From: UBA6522 sp965205045
GTDB lineage: Bacteria > Pseudomonadota > Gammaproteobacteria > Steroidobacterales > Rariloculaceae
Direction: 5' to 3'
DNA length: 64,000 nucleotides
NCBI GenBank assembly: GCA_965205045.1
Contig: OZ242031.1
Span: 1,302,001-1,366,000 of the forward strand
In this document: positions 7,868-16,032 of the stretch, one piece after another
How positions within the stretch are numbered: the first letter of the stretch is position 1
Layout: every line of letters starts with the position of its first letter
Made by a program: the position numbers and the translations under genes
The notes under the pieces: model-generated
Seen by the model: the letters and a program-made list of their open reading frames with translations, nothing else
Told to the model about the DNA's origin: nothing
Database searches by the model: none

Positions 7868-8842
7868 TCAGGGGAGGAGGACGGTGGAGCCGGTGGTTTG
7901 TCTGGATTCGAGGGCCCGGTGGGCGTCGGCGGCGCCGCGCAGGGGGAATCGCTGGCCGATTTCAATCCTGATGTTCCCAGCGGCGTATTGGGTCAGCAGT
8001 TCGCCGGCGGCTTCGTTGACTTCTTCGCGGGTGGTGACGTAGTGCCAGAGGGTCGGCCGGGTGACGTACAGGGAACCATGCCTGGACAGGTCCAGCAGGT
8101 TGAACGAATCGACCGGGCCTGAGGCATTGCCGAAACTCACCAGCAGGCCCCGGGGCTTCAGACACTGCATGGATGTGGTCACCGTGGCCTTGCCGATGGG
8201 GTCGTAGACGACGGGCAATCCCTCCCCGCCGGTGAGGTCGCGCACCTGGCCGGCGATATCGCTGTCGGCCAGCAGTACGTGCTCGCAACCGTGGGCCAGT
8301 GCGAGCTGGCGTTTTTCCTCGGTGCTGACGACGCCGATCACGTGCGCGCCGAGGCTTTGCGCCCACTGGGTGGCGATGGTTCCGACGCCGCCGGCGGCCG
8401 CGTAAATGAGGATCCAGTCTCCCGGCTGGACGCAATAGGTTTTCCGCAGGAGATACCAGCTCGTCATGCCCTTGAGCATCATGGCGGCCGCGGTTTCGTC
8501 GTCGATGGCATCGGGCAGCTTCGTGAGCCATTTCGCCGGCATGATGCGCTCTTCGGAGTACGATCCGGCCGGGGTCGGGGCGGCGTAGGCGACGCGGTCG
8601 CCCGGAGCGACGTAATCCACGTCCGGTCCGACGCTGACGACGACGCCCGCACCCTCGCCGCCCAGACCGCTGGGGAGCTTGACCGGGTAGAGTCCCGAAC
8701 GATGATAGGTGTCGATAAAGTTGATGCCGACGGCACGATGCGCGACGCGCGCCTCGCCCGGACCCGGCTCGCCCAACTCCACGTCAACCCACCGGAGTAC
8801 TTCCGGACCGCCGAATTCCTCGATGCGAATCGCCTTTGTCAT
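7868..8842 (-). CDS. NADPH:quinone reductase of the zinc-independent MDR family
   Basis: The 324-residue product matches QOR-type medium-chain reductases: an N-terminal GroES-like domain (GPGEARVAHRAVGINFIDTY, then LPSGLGGEGAGVV) and a Rossmann domain with AAAGGVGTIATQWA for NADPH. A C-terminal ESRQTTGSTVLLP follows. These cytosolic enzymes reduce quinones or enones and lack the catalytic zinc ligands. The start at MTKAIRIEEFGG is supported by a GAGG about eight bases upstream; a longer upstream frame has no family similarity. It is divergent from the flavoprotein gene across about 115 bases. Confidence 0.88.
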   Translation of the reverse strand: MTKAIRIEEFGGPEVLRWVDVELGEPGPGEARVAHRAVGINFIDTYHRSGLYPVKLPSGLGGEGAGVVVSVGPDVDYVAPGDRVAYAAPTPAGSYSEERIMPAKWLTKLPDAIDDETAAAMMLKGMTSWYLLRKTYCVQPGDWILIYAAAGGVGTIATQWAQSLGAHVIGVVSTEEKRQLALAHGCEHVLLADSDIAGQVRDLTGGEGLPVVYDPIGKATVTTSMQCLKPRGLLVSFGNASGPVDSFNLLDLSRHGSLYVTRPTLWHYVTTREEVNEAAGELLTQYAAGNIRIEIGQRFPLRGAADAHRALESRQTTGSTVLLP

Positions 8843-8958
8843 CGTGCCTCTTCCCTTGCGTCCGGATCTGCGAACATCGCTCCCGGCGACGGCTGCCTCC
8901 GGTCCGGCGTTCGCGCTAAGATGCGGATTCTCGTGCAATCCGGAGCGATAGACAAACC

Positions 8959-10182
8959 TTGACCAGCCGGCACATTGTCATTGTGGGCGGAGGCCAGGCA
9001 GCGGCCCAGGCGGCCCTGACGCTCAGGCAGAAGAAGTTCGATGGCCGGATTACGCTGGTGGGCGAGGAGGACTTGCCGCCGTACCAGCGCCCGCCCCTGT
9101 CCAAGAAATACCTCGCCGGGGAACTGGACCGGGAACGGCTGTTCCTGCGCCCGCTGGCGTTCTACGAGAAGAACGGCGTGGAGTTGCGGCTTGGCGTCCG
9201 GGCCGAAGAGATCGAGCCCGACAGCCAGCGCGTCCGGCTGGACGATGGCCGAGTGCTGGACTATGACGGGCTGCTGCTGGCAACCGGGAGCCGGGTTCGG
9301 CGCCTGGACATCCCGGGCAGCAATCTGGCGGGAATCCACTATGTACGCAATGTCGCCGATGTCGACAGGATTGCCGACGTCGTCGAGCCCGGCAAACAGT
9401 TGGTGGTGGTGGGCGCCGGCTACATCGGCCTGGAGGTTGCTGCGGTTGCGGCAACCAAGGGCCTCAAGGTCACCGTCCTCGAGGCCGTGGACCGGGTCAT
9501 GGCCCGGGTCGTCTGCCCGGAAGTCTCTCAGTTCTACTTCGAACATCACACCCGCGCCGGTGTGGACATCCGCTGCGGCACCATGATCGACGGCTTCGTC
9601 GGCAACGGGCACGTGGAGGCGGTTTCCGCCGCCGACGGCGAACAGTTCCCCTGCGACCTGGCCATTGTCGGCATCGGCATTGAACCAGTGGTGGAACCGG
9701 CTTCAGGCGCGGGGCTCACCTGCGAGAACGGAATCCGTGTCGACAAGTATGCGCGAACCGATGACGAAGCCATCGTCGCCGCCGGCGACTGCACCAATCA
9801 TCCCAGCCTTCGGTACGGCCACCGGGTTCGCCTCGAATCGGTTCAGAACGCCATCGATCAGGCAAAGGTCGCTGCCGCAAGCCTGCTCGGCGACGCCCGA
9901 CCCTACGACACGGTGCCGTGGTTCTGGTCCGATCAATACGACGTGAAGCTTCAGATCGCCGGACTCTCCCAAGGTCATGACCAGGTCGTTCTGCGCGGCG
10001 AGCCCTCGACCGGTTCCTTCGCCGCGTTCTACCTGCGGGACGGCAACCTGCTGGCGGTGGACGCCGTCAACTCCCCCAAGGAATTCATGCTGGGCAAGCG
10101 CCTCATCATGCAGCGTGCCGCACCCTCACCCGCACAACTCGCCGACACGGAAACCGACCTGACCGACCTGCTCAAGTGCTGA
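8959..10182 (+). CDS. FAD-dependent ferredoxin/rubredoxin-type reductase
   Basis: This is a 407-residue flavoprotein of the class seen in ferredoxin reductases of P450 and dioxygenase systems. The FAD-binding motif IVIVGGGQAAAQAALTLR is N-terminal, PPYQRPPLSKKYLAG is diagnostic, the NAD(P)H fold is VVVGAGYIGLEVAA, and the second FAD motif reads IVAAGDCTNHPS. It transfers electrons from NAD(P)H to a small iron-sulfur partner that is not encoded nearby. Translation appears to start at TTG, since the first strand of the FAD fold begins four codons later and no ATG is available. No strong ribosome-binding site is visible. Confidence 0.88.
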   Translation: MTSRHIVIVGGGQAAAQAALTLRQKKFDGRITLVGEEDLPPYQRPPLSKKYLAGELDRERLFLRPLAFYEKNGVELRLGVRAEEIEPDSQRVRLDDGRVLDYDGLLLATGSRVRRLDIPGSNLAGIHYVRNVADVDRIADVVEPGKQLVVVGAGYIGLEVAAVAATKGLKVTVLEAVDRVMARVVCPEVSQFYFEHHTRAGVDIRCGTMIDGFVGNGHVEAVSAADGEQFPCDLAIVGIGIEPVVEPASGAGLTCENGIRVDKYARTDDEAIVAAGDCTNHPSLRYGHRVRLESVQNAIDQAKVAAASLLGDARPYDTVPWFWSDQYDVKLQIAGLSQGHDQVVLRGEPSTGSFAAFYLRDGNLLAVDAVNSPKEFMLGKRLIMQRAAPSPAQLADTETDLTDLLKC

Positions 10183-10205
10183 ACAAGCACCCCGGCCCCC
10201 AACGA

Positions 10206-10349
10206 GCGAGGGTGCGTGGCGACAGCCCCTGTGCGCGTCGTGTGTTCGGCGCGGAGCCAGGGATGGCAGGAGCGCCGCGCGCCGATCCGAGCCCGCCAGG
10301 GATGGCGGGCGAGGTTGAGCGCACAGGGGCTGTCGCCACGCACCCTCGC
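10206..10349. repeat. Long-hairpin intergenic element, copy 1 (144 bp)
   Basis: Two perfectly complementary 31-base arms (10206-10236 and 10319-10349) enclose an 82-base core. The core has two further small hairpins, one with GCCAGGGATGGC and one with CCGCCAGGGATGGCGG. The same core, in reverse orientation, occurs near 33.2 kb with different but again perfectly paired arms. It lies between convergent genes, after the flavoprotein stop and before the 3' end of gshA, so it could also act as a bidirectional transcript end. Confidence 0.8.
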
Positions 10350-10474
10350 GCCCCAACCCGCGCGACTTTCAAAACGATCGCGAAGATTCAAATTCCTCAA
10401 TGCAGTCCGGGCTGGAAATCAACCACGACATGGTTGATTTCCAGCCATCCGATGGATGATATCCAATCCCCCGA

Positions 10475-12160
10475 TCAGACCTGTGCGAAGTGGTCCCGCA
10501 GGTAGTCCGCGAACGGGGGACCGGACTCGGCCTCCAGGTCCACTTGCCGCGCGATGGACTCGCGGGCGAGTTCGTCGAGCCACGCTTCTTTTTCCGCGGG
10601 TAGCCGAAGCTCCGTGAAATAGCGGTGCTGTTGGCGGGAAGTCTCCAGCGCCAGTTCGAAGAAGCTCGCGCCCTCGGTGCGCATGTGGTGGAGGATCCGG
10701 GCCGACGGCGTGAGGTCGGGATTCGCAATGGTCTCGCGCTGCGCGTCCACCGCCGCCGCGTAGCTATTGTCGTCTTCATCCAGCAGGGCGGCGACCTCGC
10801 GAATGCCCGCCAGGGCCTCCTCCGCCCAGCGGGTGAGCGCCACGGTGCGCCCGGCTCGGGGCAACTCGATACCCGGGCAACGCCCCTCCCGCGCCACGAG
10901 CAGGTCGCGCTCGTCGATCTCCGCCTGTTCCGCCGAGTCGATCGGGGCGCTGTCGTTCAGCAGGCAGTACAGCAGCAACACTTCGACAAATCGAAGCTGC
11001 TGTGCGTTCACGCCCAGCGGATCCATCATGTTGAGATCCAGCGTCCTGACTTCCAGGTAGTTGACGCCGTTCTCCCGCAGCGCCACCGTTGGACGGTGGG
11101 GATTGTCCGCCGGTGGTTTGGGGCGGATCGGGCTGTAGTACTCCGCTTCCATCTGCAGGGTATTCGCGTTGAGCTGCCGATACTCGCCGTCGACCCGCAC
11201 ACCGATGGCTTCGTAGCGGGGATTGGCGGTGGTGACGGCCGTCACCATGCCCGCCAGGTAATCGTCCAGCGAGTTCATGGAAATCCGCAGTTCGGACTGC
11301 GAGCGGTTGCGGTAGCCGATGTCGCTCATGCGCAGGGAAGTGCCGAAGGGCGCGAACCAGGTATCGGCGTCCTGTTCCCGCAGGTACGGGCTGGGAGCGG
11401 CCGGAAACGACTTGCAGAAGGCGGGCGACGCGCCGAACAGATAGATGAGCAGCCAGGCCAGGCGGCGATAGTTTCGGATCGCGCCCATGTACTGGCCGGA
11501 AATGAAGTCCTTGAGGCTCAGGGACGATGGCTCGCGGGAACTCTGCGCCATTCGCTCTTGGAGAGCTTGCGACGGTCGCTCGCGGGAACCCTGCGCCGAC
11601 CGCTCGCCGAGACCGTGAGCCGATCGCTTGCGGAGACCTTGCGCCGATCGCTCCCGTTCATAGAAGAGCCTCCAGAACTCCAGCGGCGCCGAATAGTTGA
11701 AATGCACGCCGGCAATCGTCTGCATGGCCCGTCCGTACCTGAATCCGAGCCCGCGCCGGTAGACCGACCTCAATTGCCCGAGGTTGGACGACCCGTAGAC
11801 GGCGATGGGCACCTTGTCGCCCGAAGGAATCCTGCAGGGCATGCTCTGCGCCCACAGCATTTCATCCTTCAGGTGCCTCGCCACGAAGATGTGGAGATCG
11901 CAGAGGAATTGCAGCGTCTCCCAGTTGCTGGCGTACGGCGGCGTGACCAGTTCCGGCAACGCCTCGGCATAGTCAGTGGTGAGGTAGGGATGGGTCAGCG
12001 CCGAGCCAAGACCGGGCGGATGACGCGTGTGCGCCAGGCGTCCCCGGCGGTCCACGCGCAGGCTTTCCTTTTCGAGGCCGCGCAACCCGCCCCGCAGCAG
12101 CGAAGCGTTGTCCCCCTCGCTCAACCAGGCGAGCCGGGAGTCCAGCGTACGATGTTTCAT
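10475..12160 (-). CDS. gshA: Glutamate-cysteine ligase, class I, with an octapeptide-repeat insertion
   Basis: The 561-residue protein is the ATP-dependent ligase that makes gamma-glutamylcysteine, the first step of glutathione synthesis. Recognisable segments are GGLRGLEKESLRV, TTDYAEALPELVTPP, PIAVYGSSNLGQ, GVHFNYSAP and NYLEVRTLDLNMMDPLGV, in the usual order. The family is normally about 520 residues. The excess is explained by five 8-residue repeats inserted after LFYERE. A TATAAT sits at 12232-12237 on the minus strand about 70 bases upstream, without a good -35. The Met at MKHRTLDSRL is preferred over one six codons earlier. Confidence 0.93.
   Translation of the reverse strand: MKHRTLDSRLAWLSEGDNASLLRGGLRGLEKESLRVDRRGRLAHTRHPPGLGSALTHPYLTTDYAEALPELVTPPYASNWETLQFLCDLHIFVARHLKDEMLWAQSMPCRIPSGDKVPIAVYGSSNLGQLRSVYRRGLGFRYGRAMQTIAGVHFNYSAPLEFWRLFYERERSAQGLRKRSAHGLGERSAQGSRERPSQALQERMAQSSREPSSLSLKDFISGQYMGAIRNYRRLAWLLIYLFGASPAFCKSFPAAPSPYLREQDADTWFAPFGTSLRMSDIGYRNRSQSELRISMNSLDDYLAGMVTAVTTANPRYEAIGVRVDGEYRQLNANTLQMEAEYYSPIRPKPPADNPHRPTVALRENGVNYLEVRTLDLNMMDPLGVNAQQLRFVEVLLLYCLLNDSAPIDSAEQAEIDERDLLVAREGRCPGIELPRAGRTVALTRWAEEALAGIREVAALLDEDDNSYAAAVDAQRETIANPDLTPSARILHHMRTEGASFFELALETSRQQHRYFTELRLPAEKEAWLDELARESIARQVDLEAESGPPFADYLRDHFAQV
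11531..11650 (-). repeat. Five in-frame 24-bp repeats inside gshA
   Basis: Five consecutive imperfect 24-base units encode RSAQGLRK, RSAHGLGE, RSAQGSRE, RPSQALQE and RMAQSSRE. They lie between the conserved FNYSAPLEFWRLFYERE and SLSLKDFISGQYMGA segments of GshA. The array adds exactly 40 residues without disturbing the frame. A related three-unit array occurs at 63028-63099. Confidence 0.85.
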
Positions 12161-12320
12161 GGGCGACCGATCCACCAACCAACCCGGCCGGCAGCCCCGG
12201 GCAATAGGCCGGCGGGACCCGGGGGCGGCCCATTATAAGTCCTGCGCTGGCTTACTCGATGCCTCGGATAACGGCAACACGCGCCAAAACGGCCCGCTGC
12301 GGCGGTCGGGCCAGCCTGCT

Positions 12321-12349
12321 TTGGCATCGCTTGCAGCTTGAAGTATAGT
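12321..12349 (+). promoter_or_regulatory. Sigma70-type promoter of the first secreted paralogue
   Basis: TTGGCA and TATAGT are separated by 17 bases. The predicted transcription start is around 12356, which leaves a short leader before the TTG start. A GTG codon overlapping the -10 box would lie upstream of the transcript start, so it was not used as the gene start. Confidence 0.65.
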
Positions 12350-12368
12350 GCGGCTCGACTCCCGTACT

Positions 12369-12782
12369 TTGGGCAAGACCATCAGAATCGTCCGACTCAC
12401 CGTTGCCCTGTTGGCGCTTTCCGGCGGAGGCGCGGCGATGGCGTGCGAGTACCCTGCGCTTGTCACCATCCCCGAAGGACGCGAGGCTACCCTCGAAGAA
12501 ATGCTCGAGGCGCAGACAGCCGTCAGGGAGTACGTCGGTGCCATGGAAGCCTATCTGGCCTGCGTGAACGAGGAGCTGACGGCCGCCGGCGACGAGGCCC
12601 CCGAAGTTTTCAAGTCCATCATGTTCAGCCGGCACAATGTCGCCATGGCGGAGATGGAAGCCATCGCGAACCATTTCAACGAGCAGATTCAACTGTACAG
12701 GTGCACCGCCGGAACGGGTACGGGCACACCGGGCCAGGATTCGCAAGCAACCGACGAATGCGCCGAGATGCTGGCCGAGTAA
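12369..12782 (+). CDS. Small secreted protein, tandem paralogue 1
   Basis: A 137-residue product with a signal peptide (KTIRIVRLTVALLALSGGG, cleavage after AMA). The mature part begins CEYP, carries EATLEEMLEAQTAVREY and YLAC, and is otherwise helical and acidic. The two early cysteines could form a disulfide in the periplasm. The TTG start is chosen because it directly precedes the signal peptide and lies downstream of the predicted transcription start. The next gene encodes a clear paralogue. Function unknown. The extra C-terminal tail with repeated GT dipeptides and a third and fourth cysteine is absent from the second copy. Confidence 0.7.
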   Translation: MGKTIRIVRLTVALLALSGGGAAMACEYPALVTIPEGREATLEEMLEAQTAVREYVGAMEAYLACVNEELTAAGDEAPEVFKSIMFSRHNVAMAEMEAIANHFNEQIQLYRCTAGTGTGTPGQDSQATDECAEMLAE

Positions 12783-12862
12783 CCGCGGAGCCCGATGCCA
12801 TTCCGAACGGTTGCCCTGTTTATCAACACGCTATCCACGTCAAGCTGTTCTGAGGAAAGACC

Positions 12863-13207
12863 ATGAAAATCATTCGTCCCCTGACTCTTCTGGCCGCACT
12901 GGGCAGTGCGATGTCGGCGCTGGCCTGCGATCTTCCCGCCGAGGTCGACATTCCCCCCGGAGATGAAGCCACGCTGGACGAGATGCTGGCCGCGCAGACC
13001 GGCGTCAGGGAATACATGGCGGCGATGGAAGAGTACCTGGCCTGCATGGATGGCGAAATGGAAGTCCTGGGAGAGGAAGCCACCGAAGAAGACCGTAACC
13101 TGATGGTCGAGCAATACAACACCGGCGTCGACCTGATGGAAGAAGTCGCGGCCGAATTCAACGAGCAGCGCCAGTTGTTCCAGGATGCGGCGGCGGCGGA
13201 AAACTAG
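12863..13207 (+). CDS. Small secreted protein, tandem paralogue 2
   Basis: The 114-residue product has a signal peptide ending SALA and a mature start CDLP. It keeps the same scaffold as its neighbour: EATLDEMLAAQTGVREYM, EEYLAC, and a final EFNEQRQLF helix. A strong GAGGAAAG ribosome-binding site lies seven bases before the ATG. It is 80 bases downstream of the first paralogue and on the same strand, consistent with a tandem duplication in one transcript. The mature protein is very acidic and probably helical; it shows no enzymatic motif. Confidence 0.75.
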   Translation: MKIIRPLTLLAALGSAMSALACDLPAEVDIPPGDEATLDEMLAAQTGVREYMAAMEEYLACMDGEMEVLGEEATEEDRNLMVEQYNTGVDLMEEVAAEFNEQRQLFQDAAAAEN

Positions 13208-13289
13208 GAGTTCCGGGCACGGCCGGTCGGCCGGAGGGCGGCCGGCCTCACCGCATGGGCTCGCGTGGAACTCGCGGTTCGTAAGTGTT

Positions 13290-14879
13290 TCACATGCCCC
13301 ACACCACTATCTCGAAACCGCCCGCCGATTCCCGGCGCCGGAATAGCCTGTCTTGCCAGCTCTTGCCCTCTCCTCGGTCGAAGACGACCAGGTGCCCGGA
13401 TTCGGCGCCGCAGCGATCCATGTAGTCCGCAGTCTGCTCCAGGCCGCCGCGAATGGTCGACTCCAGTCCCTTGCGCAGCACCTTGCATTCGATCACGTGC
13501 TTATGCGGCGGTTTGCCCCGCCCGTTGCCGGGCCAAACGATCAGGAGATCGGTGCGCCGCCGGCCCAGACCGTACTCCCGCTCGATCCGGCCGCCGCCGT
13601 TGACGATGCGCTGCAGAAACGCCTGCATAAGCAGTTGCGGGCCCGCCTCCCGGTAGTCGAACCGCTCCAGCCAGCTCTCCGAGTGCTCCCGGAAAAACGC
13701 CTGGAAGGCGGCCAGCAGTTTGGTCACGTCCAAGCCGCCCGCGCCGTCCACGTACCAGGCCGTGTCCTGCACCAGCCCCTCCTGAGCCGCGTAGGTGAGC
13801 TCGCGCGGAACGACTTCCATGTAGATCGGATTGGCGATGCGTAACGGAGTATCCATGGCCACCAGGCCCAGGTCGCGTACATACTCCAGGTCGCGGGTGG
13901 AAAACTCGCGCTCGTCACCCCCGCTCAAGAGCGGCTCGACGACCCGCCGTACCCGATCTTCGCCGAGTTTGTCGGCCAGCTGGTCCAGATGCGTCTCGCG
14001 GCGTTCGATGATTCGCTCCTGGGCTTGCAGAACATCCTCGGCGACGACGGTCCGGCGGCGGTCCCGGCCTTCCACAGCACGGAAACAAATCTCATCGGCG
14101 AGGGCGTTAACCAGCCAGGGCTGGCCCTGGGTTTGCGTCCAGATCGCCTCCAACGCTTCCGGTGCGAATACCTGTCCCGTGTCATCGGTATGCTGCGCCA
14201 GCAGCGCTGGAACCTCTTGGCGTGAGAAGTCGCCCAGACGTAGCGATCTGGCCTTGATATTGAAGGCACTCCCCCCGGCGATGACCGCGTTTTCCGATCC
14301 GGAGTGGATCCGGTAGTCGCGCACATCGCGCACGCCGCACAGCACGACGCTTTGGGGAAAACTCTTCGAGCGCAAATCGTAGCCCGCCCGAAGCTGGCGC
14401 AACACGGATAGCAGAGTGTCGCCCACCAGGGAGTCGACTTCGTCGATCAGAAGCACCAGGGGCCTCGGGTCCGCCTCGGCCCAATGGCTCAACGCTTGGC
14501 GAAGCGCCCCATGCGGACCGGACCGTGCAAGGATATCGGGCCAGATATCTTCCAGTATTCCATCGCCAAGCGAGGAACGCGCCCTGAACGCCAGCTCGTC
14601 CAGTATCGCCTGCATGGCCTGCGCGGTATCTTCGCGTGCCGCCTGCCCGGCTTCGACATTAGCGTATACGCAACGGTAGTCGCCTTCGGTGCCGCTGTTC
14701 AGCAAGTCGCGCAGGGCCAGCAGGGTGGAGGTCTTGCCGGTCTGGCGCGGCGCGTGAAGGACAAAATAACGTTTGCCGCCGATGAGTTGCAGAAATTCCT
14801 CCAGATCGATGCGCGACAGCGGCGGAATACAGTAATGATCTGCCGGGATGATCGGTCCGGTGGTGTTGAAGAAACGCAT
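13290..14879 (-). CDS. AAA-type ATPase with C-terminal PD-(D/E)XK nuclease-like domain
   Basis: The 529-residue protein has a Walker A at residues 43-50 (APRQTGKT), a Walker B (LVLLIDEVDSL) and a sensor-like LCGVRD segment. The C-terminal domain has the RRTDLLIVW strand followed by HVIECKVL, matching the D...ExK arrangement of PD-(D/E)XK nucleases. This is the layout of the ATPase-plus-DUF nuclease families often found in variable regions and suspected in defence or mobile DNA functions. It stands alone. It is divergent from malate dehydrogenase across 112 bases. Catalytic activity is inferred only from the motifs. Confidence 0.75.
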   Translation of the reverse strand: MRFFNTTGPIIPADHYCIPPLSRIDLEEFLQLIGGKRYFVLHAPRQTGKTSTLLALRDLLNSGTEGDYRCVYANVEAGQAAREDTAQAMQAILDELAFRARSSLGDGILEDIWPDILARSGPHGALRQALSHWAEADPRPLVLLIDEVDSLVGDTLLSVLRQLRAGYDLRSKSFPQSVVLCGVRDVRDYRIHSGSENAVIAGGSAFNIKARSLRLGDFSRQEVPALLAQHTDDTGQVFAPEALEAIWTQTQGQPWLVNALADEICFRAVEGRDRRRTVVAEDVLQAQERIIERRETHLDQLADKLGEDRVRRVVEPLLSGGDEREFSTRDLEYVRDLGLVAMDTPLRIANPIYMEVVPRELTYAAQEGLVQDTAWYVDGAGGLDVTKLLAAFQAFFREHSESWLERFDYREAGPQLLMQAFLQRIVNGGGRIEREYGLGRRRTDLLIVWPGNGRGKPPHKHVIECKVLRKGLESTIRGGLEQTADYMDRCGAESGHLVVFDRGEGKSWQDRLFRRRESAGGFEIVVWGM

Positions 14880-14991
14880 GTCGCAAGTATGGCACGTTTG
14901 GCCGATGAGTCACCGAGCGAGCGCGTGCTAGAATCTGCGCGCCTTCGCCTGCCAAGCGTTCTCCCCACAAGAGCAGAACCACCAGATTGTA

Positions 14992-15990
14992 ATGAATGAC
15001 TCCAGAAAAACGCCGGTCCGCGTCGCCATCACGGGCGCCGCGGGCCAGATCGGCTACCAACTGTCCTTCCGTATCGCCTCCGGGCAGCTTTTCGGGCCGG
15101 ACCAGCCCGTGATTCTGCAGCTGATCGAAATTCCGCCCGCCATGGACGCGCTGAAGGGCGTGGCGATGGAACTGGACGACTGCGCCTTCGATGCCCTGGA
15201 GGGTGTGGTACTCACCGATCGGCCGGAAACGGGATTCAGGGATACGCAGTTCGCGCTGCTGGTGGGCGCGCGGCCGCGCACCGCGGACATGGAGCGCAAG
15301 GATCTGCTGATGGCCAACGCGCAGATCTTTTCCACCCAGGGGCGGGCACTGAATGCGGCCGCCGACCGGGATGTGAGGGTCCTGGTGGTGGGCAACCCGG
15401 CCAACACCAACGCACTCATCGCGCGAACCCACGCGCCGGACCTGGATCCGCGAAATTTCACCGCCATGACCCGGCTGGACCACAACCGCGCCAAGGCGCA
15501 ACTGGCGCTCAGGAGCGGGACTCATGTGAGCGACGTGCGCGGCGTGATCATCTGGGGGAACCATTCGGCAACCCAGTACCCCGACATCGCCCACGCGACC
15601 ATCGCCGGCAAGCCGGCTGCCGATGCGGTTCCCGCGGACTGGTACCGGGAGGACTTCATACCCGCGGTTCAGCATCGGGGCACGGCGATCATCCGGGCGC
15701 GGGGCGCGTCTTCCGCCGCGTCTGCGGCATCGGCCGCCATCGATCACATGCGGGATTGGGCGCTGGGCACGGCCGGCGACGACTGGGTGAGCATGGGGGT
15801 CGCGTCGGACGGCAGCTACGGCATCGCCGAAGGCGTGGTCTATTCGTACCCGGTGCGCTGCCCGGGCGGCGGGCGCTACGAGATCGTCCAGGGGCTTGCA
15901 ATCGACGAATTCAGCCGGAAACGAATGGACGCCTCGGATGCCGAACTGCGCGAAGAACGCGGGAACATCGATGGACTTGAGCAGGTCTAA
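14992..15990 (+). CDS. mdh: Malate dehydrogenase, NAD-dependent
   Basis: The 332-residue enzyme interconverts malate and oxaloacetate in the citric acid cycle. Landmarks are the dinucleotide loop VAITGAAGQIGYQL, the substrate-loop arginines in LLVGARPRTADMERKDLL, the GNPANTNALI segment, TRLDHNRA with the catalytic aspartate, and WGNHSATQYPD with the catalytic histidine. This is the dimeric MDH subtype common in proteobacteria and eukaryotic cytosol. A TAGAAT box at 14929-14934 may be the -10. The C-terminus (ELREERGNIDGLEQV) is slightly extended. Confidence 0.93.
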   Translation: MNDSRKTPVRVAITGAAGQIGYQLSFRIASGQLFGPDQPVILQLIEIPPAMDALKGVAMELDDCAFDALEGVVLTDRPETGFRDTQFALLVGARPRTADMERKDLLMANAQIFSTQGRALNAAADRDVRVLVVGNPANTNALIARTHAPDLDPRNFTAMTRLDHNRAKAQLALRSGTHVSDVRGVIIWGNHSATQYPDIAHATIAGKPAADAVPADWYREDFIPAVQHRGTAIIRARGASSAASAASAAIDHMRDWALGTAGDDWVSMGVASDGSYGIAEGVVYSYPVRCPGGGRYEIVQGLAIDEFSRKRMDASDAELREERGNIDGLEQV

Positions 15991-16032
15991 CCTCCAGTCT
16001 GACCAAGGCGCGGATCTGGAGGCGAATTCGGC

